Assembly: GCA_024349245.1 (NCBI GenBank)
Contig: JALDNG010000038.1
Location: 1,991,001-2,055,000, forward strand
Length of the DNA stretch: 64,000 nt
Origin: Neodontobutis hainanensis
Lineage: Eukaryota; Chordata; Actinopteri; Gobiiformes; Odontobutidae
Direction of reading: 5' to 3'
Shown: piece by piece, positions 23,651-36,312 of the stretch
Layout: each line of letters starts with the position of its first letter
Numbering within the stretch: the stretch's first letter is position 1
The notes under the pieces: generated by a model
The model's input: the letters and a program-made list of their open reading frames with translations, nothing else
What the model was told of the DNA's origin: nothing
Databases searched by the model: none
Position numbers and translations under genes: made by a program

Positions 23651-26401
23651 CTCTCCAGACCAGCATATTTTTTTCAAACTAGCTTGGTTTCTATATCTCC
23701 TTTGAAAAGTTTACTGTGCAGTTTTTGTTGACTTTTAGATTCAACATTAAGGATTTTAAACTAACTTTTCACACATTTTTTTTCCTAAAGGTTTTGAGCA
23801 TTTCTGTTTGTTCTGCAGGAACATGCTTTTTTCATCAAACCCCGTTGAAATAAGTTTAAAGCCTTTAACAAATATTTAGCAAAAACAAATATGTTTCTTT
23901 TGCAGCAGTTTGTCCTCTCTGGGCAGTTTTAGGAAAAAGTACCAAAACTAATGACTTCTTCCACTGGTTGCTTTTAGGATTTAAAAAGTTCGATTTTATT
24001 CAAGTGTTTACTAGATTTCTTTTTTACACAGTGCACCTTTAATGTCCAGTGCCTAAAGAAGACTCTAGCCTTAGCCTGTATTTGTCTCTTTAGCTCACAC
24101 ACACACACATAGACACTCTCCTCCATTTACGCCCTTCAGCCCCCTCCTCTCATCTTCAAACTCCCCATCTCTCTTCTTGTTATTTGCATCACACACGTCG
24201 TGCTCTCTGCAGCCCCCCGCCTCCCATCTGCTTTGCTGATACGGTGATACTGCAAGTCTGACTTAATAAAGCTTGAAGTACGTGTTGTCATTCCAGCTGT
24301 CGATCATTATAATTATTCATAGATGGAGCAGAGATTGGAGTGGGAGGCGAGGTCTCAGTAGTACAGCAGTGGAGGCGTTTTTCGCTCGCAGGAAAAGGAA
24401 AGGTTGCCCTGTGCACGATTCAGCACTTTCAGACTTTAAAATATTGTGCATGTATACAGTGTATAAATATATCTACATCAGCTGTGTGTGGGTCATCTGC
24501 TAGACTCCTATTAGTCATAAGAATCTGAAGTTAGTATGTGAGTACTGTATGAGTCACAGGACATACAATATCCTGAACAAAGATGATGAGTGGTGCATGT
24601 AAATTACATAAGGCCACACAACTGCATCCAAGTGTATATACAAGTATATACTGTACATAAAGGACTTACTGGTCACATGTACTTAGTCTTGTCTTGTTCA
24701 CAGAGGTAAAGGACAGTGGATTAATAAATACAATCCAACTTATTTACTAGTATTTTTAACATCATTATTGTGATTTAAATTTTTTTTTGAAAATGATTTA
24801 TTTTAATTTTAAATTCTATACCTTTGCAAGACAAGAGGGGTATAATATGTTAAAATGACAAAACAAAGAGTTTCACATCAGTGTTATGCCCTGATCAGCC
24901 ATACCCATTTTGAGAAGTATTATAGGTTTGGGTCACTTCTTATGGCAGCAATTTCTAACATTATTTCCTAAGGCTTTATGAATCATTTCTCTATTTCTGC
25001 TGTCAATGTTTTATCATTACAGCAGCTTAAGGTTAGAATAGTTCAGAAAGCTTTAAAGCATAGTGTTTTGCTGTTTCACGCTTTGCACATTTGTTAGTTT
25101 TGTGTATATGCATAAACTTCATTTGTATTCTAAGGTACACCTTATACAGTATATCTTATAAGTACTATAATGTAAAGTTCAGATGCGAAACTGTTTCTGT
25201 ACCATTGAGCGGTGCTTGTTCATCCTGAAAGCGACATGTGAGCTTGATGAGAACTGACCTGTGTGTCAGTGTAAGCTCCTTGTCGCGTGCCTTTTGAAAA
25301 CATTCAACATGATGTATAATAATATATATTATATATTATACAGTATATATAATACACTGTATAAAAAGCAGTACTTTTAAGCTGCATTCAGAGCAGTTGT
25401 ACAGCAGCTCCTCAAGAGTGCATTAAAGCTGCAGGTACATAATAAACATCCAGGTTGTCCTGCTTGACTTACCGACACATGGATATAATAATACTGCAGC
25501 AGATCTAAAGCTAAAAAACTACTGTCAAAGATCTCTTATCCAATATTTACCAACAATATGTAATATGGTTCTAATAGTAATGTGCAGCAACTGTTCTCAA
25601 TGAATAAACAGTTAAAATTGGCCAGATATGCTCAAAAGATATGTTTAGAAACACTTAGGTTGTCAGTGCCCTAACCTTGAGTGTGCTTCTCCTCCAGCTC
25701 TGCAGGTTGTCTCTCAAATGCAATAAATGTTATTTTAAAATCTTCATCCACCGATGAATATAGTTTTGACTAAATTTAGCTTATTTTTTCAAACCGTTAA
25801 AGCAATATTTTACTCCGTACCCCTTTAGAGATTACAGCCAGTGTTTTTTTCAATGTTCAAAACTTGATTGCCGACATAAGTTACCTATTCTTCCAACATA
25901 GACATTGTGTTGATGATGCTAATAAGAACTCTTTTATATTATTTTGGCGTGCAATAATTCTACATTAAACGTCTAGGTGAGTGAATGAGAAGATTGTTTT
26001 GCTGCTACTTGTGACACACAGCATAGCTTTTTACCTTTAATCCTAAAACTGAAGTGGTGTTGGTGTCCTTTCTTTGATCCTGTTTTCACAGGTTGACGCT
26101 GTAGTAAATTGTTTTTCCACAAGCCTTTTGTTCCTGAATTGTCTGTGTTTACCTCTGTGTCTTGTCAGTGAATGTTTCACTCGGCCACTCATTTGCCTTT
26201 TTATTCTTTACAAACACGGCTCTTTTTTATAAAAGAGAGAAATCCTGTTTATCTGCGCTCACAGAGGTGTTTGTGCCGACCAAGGTGAACTGCTCTTTCT
26301 CGGAGCATTAAAATAGTTAAACAAACAACTTTAAATTTAATTAGCCTTGGCACTCACGAGAGGAGGCCGACACCAGCTTGAGTCCTTTTCAAATAACGGG
26401 C

Positions 26402-26455
26402 ACCCACTAATATCCTTTGCCACAACGGCCACAACGGCAAAGGATATTAGTGGGT
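26402..26455. repeat. Perfect 20-bp inverted repeat with 14-nt loop
   Basis: ACCCACTAATATCCTTTGCC at 26402-26421 is exactly complementary to 26436-26455. The loop, ACAACGGCCACAAC, extends into a direct repeat of CCACAACGG. It lies 129 bp upstream of the next cadherin exon, in the intron, and can form a stable stem-loop in the pre-mRNA. Confidence 0.9.
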
Positions 26456-26584
26456 TTTCTCTAATGATTCTCACCTTTAAACTATGTGTATAAATAATTG
26501 GCCTGTGCAATTGAGAAGAAAGAGTAAACTGCCAATTAGTCTTTTTAGCCAAGGGGTATAATTATTCATATTTTTCCATAACAG

Positions 26585-26836
26585 ATAGTTCGGCCAGCAT
26601 CATCGCCAGGCGACGGCGCTTCAACCACCTGACCCAGGAGCTGTACGAGCTGCCCATTGTGGTGTGGGACGGCGGGGAACCTTCGCTGAGCGGGACGAGC
26701 ACCTTGACCCTGAGAGTTTGTCCGTGTCAGCGTCACGGCAGGATCCGGGTCTGTCAGAGCGAGGCGTTCCTGTCCTCGGCCGGTCTCAGCACGGGGGCCC
26801 TCATCGCCATCCTGCTGTGCATCGTCATCCTGCTGG
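26585..26836 (+). CDS. cdh20: Type II classical cadherin, end of EC5 and most of the transmembrane helix
   Basis: This 252-nt exon runs from an AACAG acceptor to a GTGAGT donor. With the base carried over it starts Asp (DSSASIIARRRRFNHL), then ELYELPIVVWDGGEPSLSG, TLTLRVCPCQRHGRIRVCQS, EAFLSSAGLSTGALIAILLC and IVILL. The DGGEPSLS motif and the paired membrane-proximal cysteines (VCPC, RVC) close EC5. AGLSTGALIAILLC is the conserved start of the type II cadherin membrane span, which is completed by the next exon. The length matches the type II exon. GC content is clearly above the flanking intron. No stop or frameshift is present. Confidence 0.96.
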
Positions 26837-27439
26837 GTGAGTGGGGAACACGCACATAAAAGTAAATAAGACTGGACAGGAAGCAGAGGTCAGGTCGGAG
26901 TCATGCACATATGTATTCAGACCAGTTGCTTTTCACTCTTTCAACGGTTAAATAAAAGTCCTCATCACCATTAGCCTTACTTTATTCAACAATAACTTGT
27001 TTGCAGTTGATATCACTTCCTGAAGATGCTGTTGTGTAAAAAAATTATATAAAGGGCAATAAGTGATTATTGCTAAAGTGTGACTATGACAATTTTCAAC
27101 CGATCAAACAATTGTGGTTGCTGTCCATAAAGGTAAAACATGTTAGAAGTTCATCAAAAAGCATCAGAAAACATTTATTTTCAATATAATTGTAATAATT
27201 ATAAAAATATGATAAATGTTCACATTGAATACATACATTGAAACTGTCATATCTTTTACTATTACCGACCTTATTCCAAATATGGTCTTTTGTGCCTTTG
27301 TAATAGCAACACAGCAACAACTTCTCTGAAAATGAGCTTCTGAGGGTCTCTTAACCTCAAGGGTGACATCTAACTATATTAGTTAGTCTCACTGTAGTGT
27401 TGTACCGCCTCTTTATACTCAACAGTGGGATGACCACCA

Positions 27440-27720
27440 CACGGGACAGCAGCAGGGGGCTAGAGGCCGAATGGGCCCTGGGGCGAATATCTTGAGGGCA
27501 TGGGCGAAAGTAGATGGAGCATAGAGGAGCTTGAAGGGGTTTGAAAGGGTTTGACAAGGGCAGAGAAGGAGAGAGGGATGAGTGGACACGTGAGGGCACA
27601 CAGGTGGAATTCAGGATGTGAAGGGGGGAAGGGAGAGGAGCTGCAGAGGCCAAGGTGAACGAACAAGAAAGCAAAGGATGGAGGAGAGGGAAAAGAAAAC
27701 TTGAAAGCCACTAGGAAAGA
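27440..27720. other. Purine-rich (G/A on + strand) tract
   Basis: The + strand is dominated by A and G, with runs such as GAGAAGGAGAGAGGGA and GGGGGGAAGGGAGAGGAG. The strong strand bias explains the overlapping Ser/Pro/Leu-rich open frames on the minus strand, which are compositional. No gene is supported. Confidence 0.6.
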
Positions 27721-30700
27721 TAATCAAGTGGGCCGTGGATGTTGAATTAGGTTTGCAGGGCAAAACTAAGAAGATAACCCGTGTCTATTTGACCAAAGTC
27801 AAAACAGAGAGATAATAATAAAAGTGTTCTCCTTTGTCTATTCTGGGCTCAGTTTGTCATAAAAACATAAAAATATAAAAACTCCATTGGATGCTTTGTT
27901 GTTGCAAAGAATCTTCTTTTGATGTGTTGATTATACACAATACTTGTGCTCTATTTAGTTCAACTGTATGCAACAAGTCTTTACACAGTGCAACTTTAAA
28001 GTAACAGCATTAGATGGAAGCATTTGCAAAAATACTAGTCTCCTGGGTCCTTGGTGGTCCCTAGAGTTGTCATTGTGAGCCATAATCTGAACAGAATTGA
28101 ATCTTGACTATTTTTTCACATACAGCCATCACACAAACACAATACACGGCTAAAAAGAGCATTTAGTTAAAGTGGTCTTTGCGGGATGCACACAGATAAC
28201 AACACAGAGGCTGTAGAGTTGAGACTGACAGCTTAGAGAGAGACTTTTATATGAGGCAATTAGATTAAGCCCGAATCAAATTTGTGGCCAATTAAAATTC
28301 AGCTCAAATCCGCCACAAATCTTCTACTTGGAGTCCTTCGTTTCCCTCCACAACTCCCTAACCGGCTGTGTTTTACATCAAGTGCTTTGACTAGACCGGC
28401 GGCAGCACGGGAGAGACGCTGACAGCCAACAAGATGCCACTGTCCTTGATTTCACATGTGATGGATGTGTTGTGCTCCGCGAATACAAAACGCCTTCGGA
28501 AATGCAGAGAAAACAATCAGCGCCAGGTTGGTGTTGCAAGCTTGTAGCAGCACTCTGAAATCGTGTCTTGGCAAAGTGTGTGGCGTGCCTTGTTACTACA
28601 GCAACCCGTTTTTCTGAGGGCATTGAAAGATTATATATAAACTCACAACATGACTTTTGAATTAGAAATGAGGACGGTCAGCTTTACAGGTCAGATATAA
28701 CGACAGAAGCGAGCATGTTAATAGATTTGATAATGAAAAGCCAAAGATCAATTGTAGCGTATTAAACTGGTCTAAGTCAGTCACAGCTTTGAGACCAGGA
28801 CTTTGATCAGACATGTTGCCAGCCTTAATGCAAGGTGTGAATGTGTTAAATGTGTCCTGAATACATCTTGAGAGGATTCATTTAAGGTATTGAGAAGTGG
28901 CCTGGGTCCATATTCATTACACTGTAGAGGTGTGAATGGGAAGGAGTCCTGGCTTGTGTTGAGAGGACTCGTGTATGTGTTTTCCGGTAATATGTGCATA
29001 TGTTTGTCCACATGGAAGTTGTTTGATACACAGTGTGAAAAAATGAAAACCACTTTCTTACAGATAGACTGACAGTGTCAAGACTTTAGGACCATAGTGG
29101 AAAATACTGCCACTAAGCTGTAAGGTTAGGTAAACATATGCCACGGACTATTTTTAAAATCACAATCTTGTCCAGACCCAACGGTGGTTTTGTTTTCTTT
29201 ATTTCTGCCTTTTTGTTTTCCTGAGCACACAAATGCCACTCATGTTGATGCTACCTGTTGTGGCCATTTTTGAACGGTGCCCTCCTACAACGTACTTAGC
29301 AGCTTGAAGCCAATTCAGGCACAATAACATGTAGTAATTCATTACAAAATAAGTGTGCCATGGGCTTAAGCCAAAGCACCAGACGAACAAGCAGCACACC
29401 ATTGAAGTAAAGCTCATTATGATGTTTTTTTTTTAACAGGAGCACATCAGTGAGTGTAAAAAGAGCTGTATTAACTAATCAGAAGCCAGTGTAGCTTTGC
29501 CTACCAAGCAGAAATACGAGAACCAATCTAAAGTGGACACACATTAAAACATGTAAATACCAAGTTTCAATACAATCAGGCAGGCCACATGTACTGATAG
29601 AGAGATTGAAATGCAAGGACTGAAATAGGACAAAGACTCCTCGAATCAGACTGCAGTAAGACATGATTAGACCGACCGTCTAATAACGCAGCTCTCGTTT
29701 TGGCCCCGTGCCCCTCCTCAGCAGTGATTGTCTGTGGACATTAGTGCGTGAAGGTTATGCATATTCATTCTGGCTGCCTCCTTCTTCTTTGCCCAGCGAC
29801 TCTGACTAAAGCGAACAAAAGGCCAGCACTGCTGTTTGGAGGAAACACTGGAGTGAGAGACACATGCTCAATGGCTAATCACGGTCTAGTTACAGCACAA
29901 AGCCCGAATGTCATCACACCTGGCTGTTCGCCCTAGTCGTCTGGGTTCACACTTTCACTAATGAAGTGTCGCACACTGTCAAGGTTATTAAGAGAAGAGT
30001 CAGTAGGCAGCATGTCAGATAAATAGGAAGATGGTCTCCATAGCAGCAAGGGTTTTAATCTGTTTTGACATAATGCGCCATCCCCTGCGTTTCCAAGTGT
30101 AACATTGACTGTAACCAATAGAGAGGATGCAGCAATAGCACATCTGAATGAGCATACTTGTATACATTATGACAGAAATGCATTAAGGAGGAGACAAGAT
30201 GAGACATTTATGAAGTGATTCAGACCAGATTTAGAAATACTACTGATTGCACCGTGTTAGTAAAAAGTCCTGAGTAAATTTTGGAGCTTAGTGTTGCTCA
30301 CAATTTCATTGATAAGAAAATACCCTTTATTAATGCCAGTTAAGACTGATTTAACATTACTTTAAACTGTTAAGGATTTTGCTTTTGCTGCAGATTTACA
30401 AAGTCAGGAATTAATTTGGTTGAAAATGTATGTGGTCTTCCGTCAATGGTAATTGCTTGCTGTGTTTTAGATTTAGTGTATAGTTGTGCCATCTCTCTTT
30501 CCAAGTGCATTGCCCTGTAGTTGCAGAGGAAATCAGATTTGTGCAGCCTGAAGGCAAGTTTCCTGCTTCAGAAGTGATCTTAGCTCTCATCTAGGCCTGG
30601 TCTGGGGAGATGAAATTACTTGAATGGACTCATATTAAATGTTTCATGGTAAAGCTAGAAATGTCCCAAAGCAGGCTATAACAGCTCAGAAATATGGAAA

Positions 30701-33700
30701 ATACAATATGCATGACTTTAAAACCTCGCCTCACGCACGTACATTGTGTAATAGGTTGTTTTAAACAAGCCAAGCGATAAGCGCTGTCTCAGACAAATTG
30801 CATTTTTTACCCTCAGTAACCCCACTCGGCCAGTCCCTGTGAACCAGCTGGAGCGGACTGAATTTGGGCTTTTTTTTTTTGCTCCGAGTAATCACTGGAT
30901 GAAAATTCATTAAAACACAGGTGTGGAACAACAATGAACAATAGAAAGTGTGTCGATAAAATTATTCCAAAAGTTGTACTTTTATTTTAGTCCAAAAGAT
31001 AATGAAAAAGTTGCATTTTAAATGTGGGTTGACAAAGCCCCATTATTTAATGCTTGTAGGTTCACAACCATAAAAATGAGTTTTAGTTTTTGTTCTGCTA
31101 AATTAAAAAACTTATCTTCACAACTAAAAAAAAGTGACTACAAAAGTTATGTTAGGTCGAAAGTGTTGAAGGCCTCCATACTTCCCCATTAGTGATTTAA
31201 TTTTACTATCTTATTAGTACTTGCACAGCACTAAACTTTATGAATGAACTTTATGAAAAGTAAAATGGATGAGGTCCCCTATTTTGATGGACCAATCGAC
31301 ATTAGTCTACTGTATGTCCATTCTTTATCTGTTGCCTTAATCACTGTTTATAGCATTCCCTGATACTACTTTTCCAGGGATGAGTACAAGTACTTCAAAT
31401 AGAGTATGAGTACTTAATGTTCATGAACAATACACAGATTTTAGATTTCAGATTTTAGTTTTTTCACTAACTTGTTTTAAAGAAGTTTGTTTTTATGCCT
31501 CTAGACTTTAAGAAGAATATAATTTGTAGTTTGCTTTTTTATATAATCTTTATTTACAGTAAAATAGTGTTATGTCCAATAATAACGAGTACTCGTGAGA
31601 GCTGTATAACCCTGATAGTATAGCTATTTTTACATTTAACTCAGTCACAGGCAGAAACTGGTTTACACTGTTAAAAGAAGCAGGATGTTGACAGTATTTA
31701 AAGCTAACATTTAAAACACATATTCTAATCAGCATTTTAACATCGCTCTAAGGCTCCCCAGAACTCCCTCTAATCCACATAACAGCAGCCACAGTCACAA
31801 CAATAAAAACTAAACAGAAAATGTGTATTTGCCCAAGTGCGTCTCTGCATTCTTGATTTATCGGAGCTGAAAAGTCTCCCCTCCATCCAAATTCACCACC
31901 ACCTCCCTGTCTTTCTCGCTCTCGGTGAATGTGTTATAGTGTTATACTGCGTCTCCGAAGGCAAATGTAACACAGACTAAGGATAGATTTTAAATAAGGA
32001 AGTGTGAAATAGTGAGATGAATTCAGAAATGTATGTGAATAACTTTTCAGTCTTTTGAGATAAACAATATATAAGAGAAGGAAAACATAAGAGCAACAGC
32101 AGGCAAACAAATAAAAGAAAGTGCTCTTTTCATTGTGGACTATAGTCATGATTCTTACATCCCAACCTTCTGTATCCTGCAAAATGAAATCGGAACAGAG
32201 ACGTGAGAAAGGCAAGATGGCGGCAACATAAATCAAATAGCTCAAGATTACAGAAAAAAAATACTTTTTTGGTTCACATGTAGCTTAATAGGAACAAAAA
32301 CATAAAGAGCCTGTGATTCTTTTACATCCACACATCCCCTTCTAGCACTTATTTCTGTCTTTTTATGGCATGTACAATGTGTGTTGCAGCTCTTTTTTTT
32401 TAAATACCCTGATGCACTATAAAATATCAAGTCCTTGTTGTCTCGGTTGCTTAATGAGACACTGGCCAACCTCAGACAGGATATTGGAAAGCTGTCTACA
32501 ACTGCACTGTACCACATGTTGGATACTTGGTTCCTGGCCCCAAGTGTGTGGTCCACTTTCAGAAAGATGCAACTAAGAACTGGAGCTAGATTGAGGGACT
32601 ATGCAGATGGTTTTGTCTAGTCCTCTGGCCAATCACGTGGGTCTTTTGAGTTCTTTTTATATAGAATTTAATAGTTTATTCTGGTACAAACCACAGTGTG
32701 TCATGTAACCTTTGTAATATAACTTTGCAATCTTCTGTCATCTCCTCCAGTTCCCGAGCCACTTCTTTCACTCAATACTTTTCTGTTGTGTTCTGTTACG
32801 CTGCAAACTTAGTGCACCTGTTTGCTCAGGTGGTTGTCATCTCAGCAGTGTCAGTGCCATGTGTTCCAGAAAGACACAGGAGAAGGAAGATGCTGCATGC
32901 AAACCCAAACACATTTTCATTGTGACATTGGTTAAGGTCATCTCAAAAGGAACACGAGCAGTTTAGCTTCAAGTTTCCCAGTTCAAAGTTTTGAACCCAT
33001 TATTTTTTAGTTTCGAAGCAGGGTTCTTATTTATTCATATTTCCATTCTGTTCTTCTGCATCGTCTTTTTTTTGGGTAATTTCTTGAGTTGAGCTCATTT
33101 GTGAAGCACAGCCGCCTCTGCAGGAGCCTGATCTGTCTCACTCATCTGCACTAATGTAGCATAATGAACTCTTTCATGATATATATTTAGATCTGCTGAA
33201 AAAAACTCTCTTCTTGTTGCCATTTTATTAAATCGATGTAATGTTAACATGGCGCAGAGAGGTCATCATTTACCCAGAGAGGCATGGCTCTCATTAGTCG
33301 TAAGAACAAGATCCCGGCTGCTGCGTGGTATCACATATTACTGGACTCCATGACTTCATTAAGAGTTCAGAGAGATTTCTCACACTTATGGCTACACTCA
33401 CTGCAACACTGAAATACTTATCTCTGAGCCTGAGCTTGTCGTTTGCAAGTAACCTGCAAACTTTTTTAAAAGTTTGATATAAATTGGACAAAAATAGAGC
33501 ACAGAACTATGAATCTGTCATTTTGGCTTTGGGTGCTTTACAGGAGCTTCTCTGTTACGTGTAAAATTGACGTCTTAACACATTTTCAATTAAATTATCT
33601 CATACAATTATGTAAAAGTATAACAAAACATACTTATTTTTTGGTTAAAAGACAGTTGGGTATATAGTTTAAATCTACAATGGGTATGATTTCACACCAA

Positions 33701-34178
33701 CATCAAGGTCTGCATTAAGCACTCACCTGTCTAACTGTCGTCATAACAGAGGGAAAACACCTATTTGTGCCAAACCAAAGAGCAGCTGTTTAGCCCGAAA
33801 CCATGGCCCGGTGATGTTCTCACACCTGACACCTGTCCCTGTGAGCTCTGATTGAGAGAATGAGAGCTCTCAGTGCATCCATTCTTGTGATTGACCCACA
33901 GCACACCTTCTGGCTTTGGTTTTACCCAAGTTCTTTTATTTGTTCAATGTGTTCAAACATGGATCAATGATGCTGAGTTCTAGGCTGGGGTCATTTTTTA
34001 CCTCACAAAATCTTAGTGAGACATTTCAAGAGCTGAGGGAATTACAATCTTTATCAGGCTGCAATATTGGCACTTTAGAAACCATTAGGCCAACAAAAAA
34101 GGATCTAATTTACGTCCCTACACTACTACCATAAATGTTTATTTTATACTTTGTCCTTTGGCCCATGGCAGTCAGTTG

Positions 34179-34210
34179 CATAGACATACATAAGAAAGGC
34201 TAGATGTCTC
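34179..34210 (+). repeat. Left 32-bp terminal inverted repeat of the P-like transposon
   Basis: Identical over all 32 positions to the reverse complement of 36281-36312. It begins CATAGACATACATAAG and ends AGATGTCTC. GTCAGTTG precedes it directly. Confidence 0.95.
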
Positions 34211-34492
34211 GTCCGCGCTGTTGGCCAATGGAGGTTGACGTCCGCAACTGGCGGCCATCTTGTCACAGGCAGCTTGCTCACTCGTAACATTGTGTTTTAA
34301 TGGTGCATGTACTTTTTAAATAACCATAACTTGCTAAATTTTCTACCGATTTTTAAACAGTTTAGTTTTTTTATAAACGTCAAAGATATACTTATGACAC
34401 TGCATACTTATGAATAATTATAACCATGGACTTCCATAAGAAAATAACATTGAACAGAACATAGAGATGCAATGAATATACACACTAAGGAA

Positions 34493-34495
<3 letters not shown>

Positions 34496-34554
<59 letters not shown>
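34496..34554. repeat. (AT)n microsatellite
   Basis: About 29 uninterrupted AT units inside the P-like transposon. Confidence 0.97.
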
Positions 34555-34557
<3 letters not shown>

Positions 34558-35191
34558 TTTTATAATGTTATTATAATAAGATAATTTGAATTATTACGTT
34601 TATTTTAACTTCTTGAGGATTGGGCCATTTACTAGGCTTTTCCCCTTGACATTGCACTGCGCCTACTTCAGAGATCACTGTTCCCAGCCATTTTTGCCTA
34701 CCATCAAATGCCTGACCTCTTTAGAAAACTGAGACCCTGTAGTTTCTTAGGAAAGAATCAGAATAATTATGTGAAGTACTTGCACAGAGTTATAGAGGCT
34801 AGAATATTGTTTTTCTTTCTGCTGGATAACAAGCATCTCAACTGACCACATTTCAGCTTCTAGGTCTCTTGAAATGACTTTAGAAACACAACTGAGCCCA
34901 AGCACCAGGTCTTGTAAAGCTGTGTACAAAAGCAGATCAATATATAATGAAATATGAGTACTTTAGACCACTGATTTGCCACGGTATGCTCATGCGTTTT
35001 GTAAAATGCCCTATCAAAACTCCCCATAGGACTTTTGGTTACCCAAAAGATAGACATGCATAATAAAGGCTTACTGTGTGGTAACCTCTTGGTAACACTC
35101 TGAAGTTTCTTGTAGACTATTTGGATTGTATATCAGGGGTTCTGATATAGAATTACTACACAAAATATGGAATAATTACACAAAAGTCTAT

Positions 35192-35383
35192 TTATTTATT
35201 TGTTGCAGAGGACATATCTACAGCTGACAGGCTTGTAGAGGTGACAATGACAGCTGGGAGGGACTCTGTGTCATCCTGTGCTGTCACATTGCCTCTGCAT
35301 GGTTTAACAACCCCACACCGGGCCATCAGCTTCCTGAAGATGTGCTTGAACTGGCTGGCATTAGGATTGTTATTCCAGCCACC
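35192..35383 (-). pseudogene. C-terminal remnant of a P-element/THAP9-type transposase
   Basis: On the minus strand from 35383 an open frame reads GGWNNNPNASQFKHIFRKLM, then ARCGVVKPCRGNVTAQDDTE and SLPAVIVTSTSLS, with a stop at 35192-35194, about 63 codons. Upstream it meets a stop and the TA microsatellite. The pattern GG(W/x)N(N/D)NP followed by QF and an amphipathic F/Y-RKL segment, then GN(C/V)T, is what I recall at the C-terminus of P-type transposases, where it lies outside the RNase H-like catalytic core. No THAP zinc finger or catalytic acidic residues are present in the element. An overlapping frame at 35326-35589 is a shadow. The family match is from memory. Confidence 0.55.
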
Positions 35384-35385
35384 TT

Positions 35386-35388
<3 letters not shown>

Positions 35389-35424
<36 letters not shown>
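35389..35424. repeat. (AT)n microsatellite
   Basis: Eighteen AT units directly beside the upstream end of the transposase remnant. Confidence 0.95.
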
Positions 35425-35426
<2 letters not shown>

Positions 35427-36280
35427 AGTATAGTATACAGATATTAAATACATGCTTTAAAAATGTTTTATGCTTAAAAAAAAAAAAATAGAACTGAAGT
35501 AGCCACCCCTGAATGATCTTTCCGTATAAATTAAGTTGCATCTCATTATCATACAGTTCAGACTGTATCAGTGGTGATAAATTCGGCAAACAGATACAAA
35601 TACAGGCATTTTTCTATATACTCAAAATGGTTTGTGACACTTCCAGGTACTGTGTATGTCTTAGGGTTAGGGTTATTGTGCATGTCTTCAGAAAACACAT
35701 TTTACAAAAAATAAAAATAATAAGATGTTTTTAACAAACCAAACCGATTGGAAATCATGTGCAACTTAAGTTACATTGAAAAGAAAGAGCAATTCTGCCT
35801 CTCCCACTGATGTAAAATTGCTGGGTAGCAGCTCAACTGTAACTACTAACGTTAGGTCTCATTCAAAGCCAGCTAATAACTACAACCACATTCACAATGA
35901 CTGTAATATAGATAAAAAAATTGGTTGTCATAAAATCGTTATTGGTGTCAGTAAAACTATAACTGAACAGCTCGATGGTGGTCTCAGCCTTGATAACTTG
36001 CACAAGTAACGTTAGCCGTGATACACAACTATGCTGCACGATTAAGTCGTCTTTCGAAAAGAAAAGCTGCAATTTCAACATGTTCACGCATCCAGAATTA
36101 TAGCCACATTATTAACGTTTGTAAGAAATCAAACATTTTGTAAATCCGTCAAGATTTCAGCGAGATAAAAGTATTTATGTTCGTGCAGATCACTCACCTT
36201 ACATCAGGTACCATGGAGTCCGATAGGAAGCTTGCCTGTTTCAAGATGGCCGCCGGTGATGCCGTCAGAGACTGCGCCGT

Positions 36281-36312
36281 GAGACATCTAGCCTTTCTTA
36301 TGTATGTCTATG
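36281..36312 (-). repeat. Right 32-bp terminal inverted repeat of the P-like transposon
   Basis: Perfect reverse complement of the left terminal repeat. It is followed directly by the second copy of the target duplication, GTCAGTTG, at 36313-36320. Confidence 0.95.

Larger units (their letters stand above)
12152..26584 (+). other. Large cadherin intron with retroelement relics
   Basis: A 14.4-kb intron. Recognisable contents are a repeat at about 15538-15655, an inverted repeat at 15805-15991, a Penelope-like fragment at about 16018-16720, a SINE at about 23341-23650, an AT-rich partly palindromic patch near 25311-25365 and a perfect hairpin at 26402-26455. Long stretches (12152-15530, 16730-23330, 23660-26390) show no exon, RNA gene or repeat that I can name. 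A pyrimidine-rich tract lies near 24090-24235. Confidence 0.85.
34179..36312. mobile_element. P-element-like DNA transposon, non-autonomous, with 8-bp target duplication
   Basis: The ends are perfect 32-bp terminal inverted repeats (34179-34210 and 36281-36312, beginning CATAGACATACATAAG). They are flanked by the direct repeat GTCAGTTG at 34171-34178 and 36313-36320, an 8-bp target-site duplication. A second, subterminal inverted match (GGCGGCCATCTTG at 34250-34262 against 36242-36254) lies about 60-70 bp inside each end. The 2.1-kb interior contains two TA microsatellites and a 3' transposase remnant on the minus strand, with no full transposase, so the copy depended on another source of enzyme. 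Eight-bp duplications occur in the hAT and P superfamilies. The roughly 31-bp repeat length, CATA- terminus and the GGWNNNP-type coding remnant favour P (THAP9-like). Confidence 0.85.

Noticed and set aside
24090..24235. Pyrimidine-rich tract that could be a 5' UTR or promoter
   Set aside because: No start codon context, splice donor or CpG island. It lies in the middle of a cadherin intron.
27357..27711. Overlapping minus-strand open frames rich in Ser, Pro and Leu
   Set aside because: They are explained by a purine-rich + strand tract. Three frames are open together, with no splice signals or recognisable domain.
32213..32224. CAAGATGGCGGC, a strong YY1 consensus
   Set aside because: A single 12-bp match deep in an intron with no promoter context. 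Not enough to claim a site.
32435..32620. 61-codon + frame (RLLNETLANLRQDIGKLS...) that looks protein-like
   Set aside because: I could not link it to any family and it has no splice or repeat context. BLASTP would settle it.
33300..33320. GAACAAGATCCCGG, identical to part of the LINE at about 47777
   Set aside because: Identity of about 15 bp with poor agreement around it. Could be chance or an unrecognisable relic.
35660..35674. Telomere-like TTAGGGTTAGGG
   Set aside because: Only about two units, inside the P-like transposon. Too short to call an interstitial telomeric repeat.
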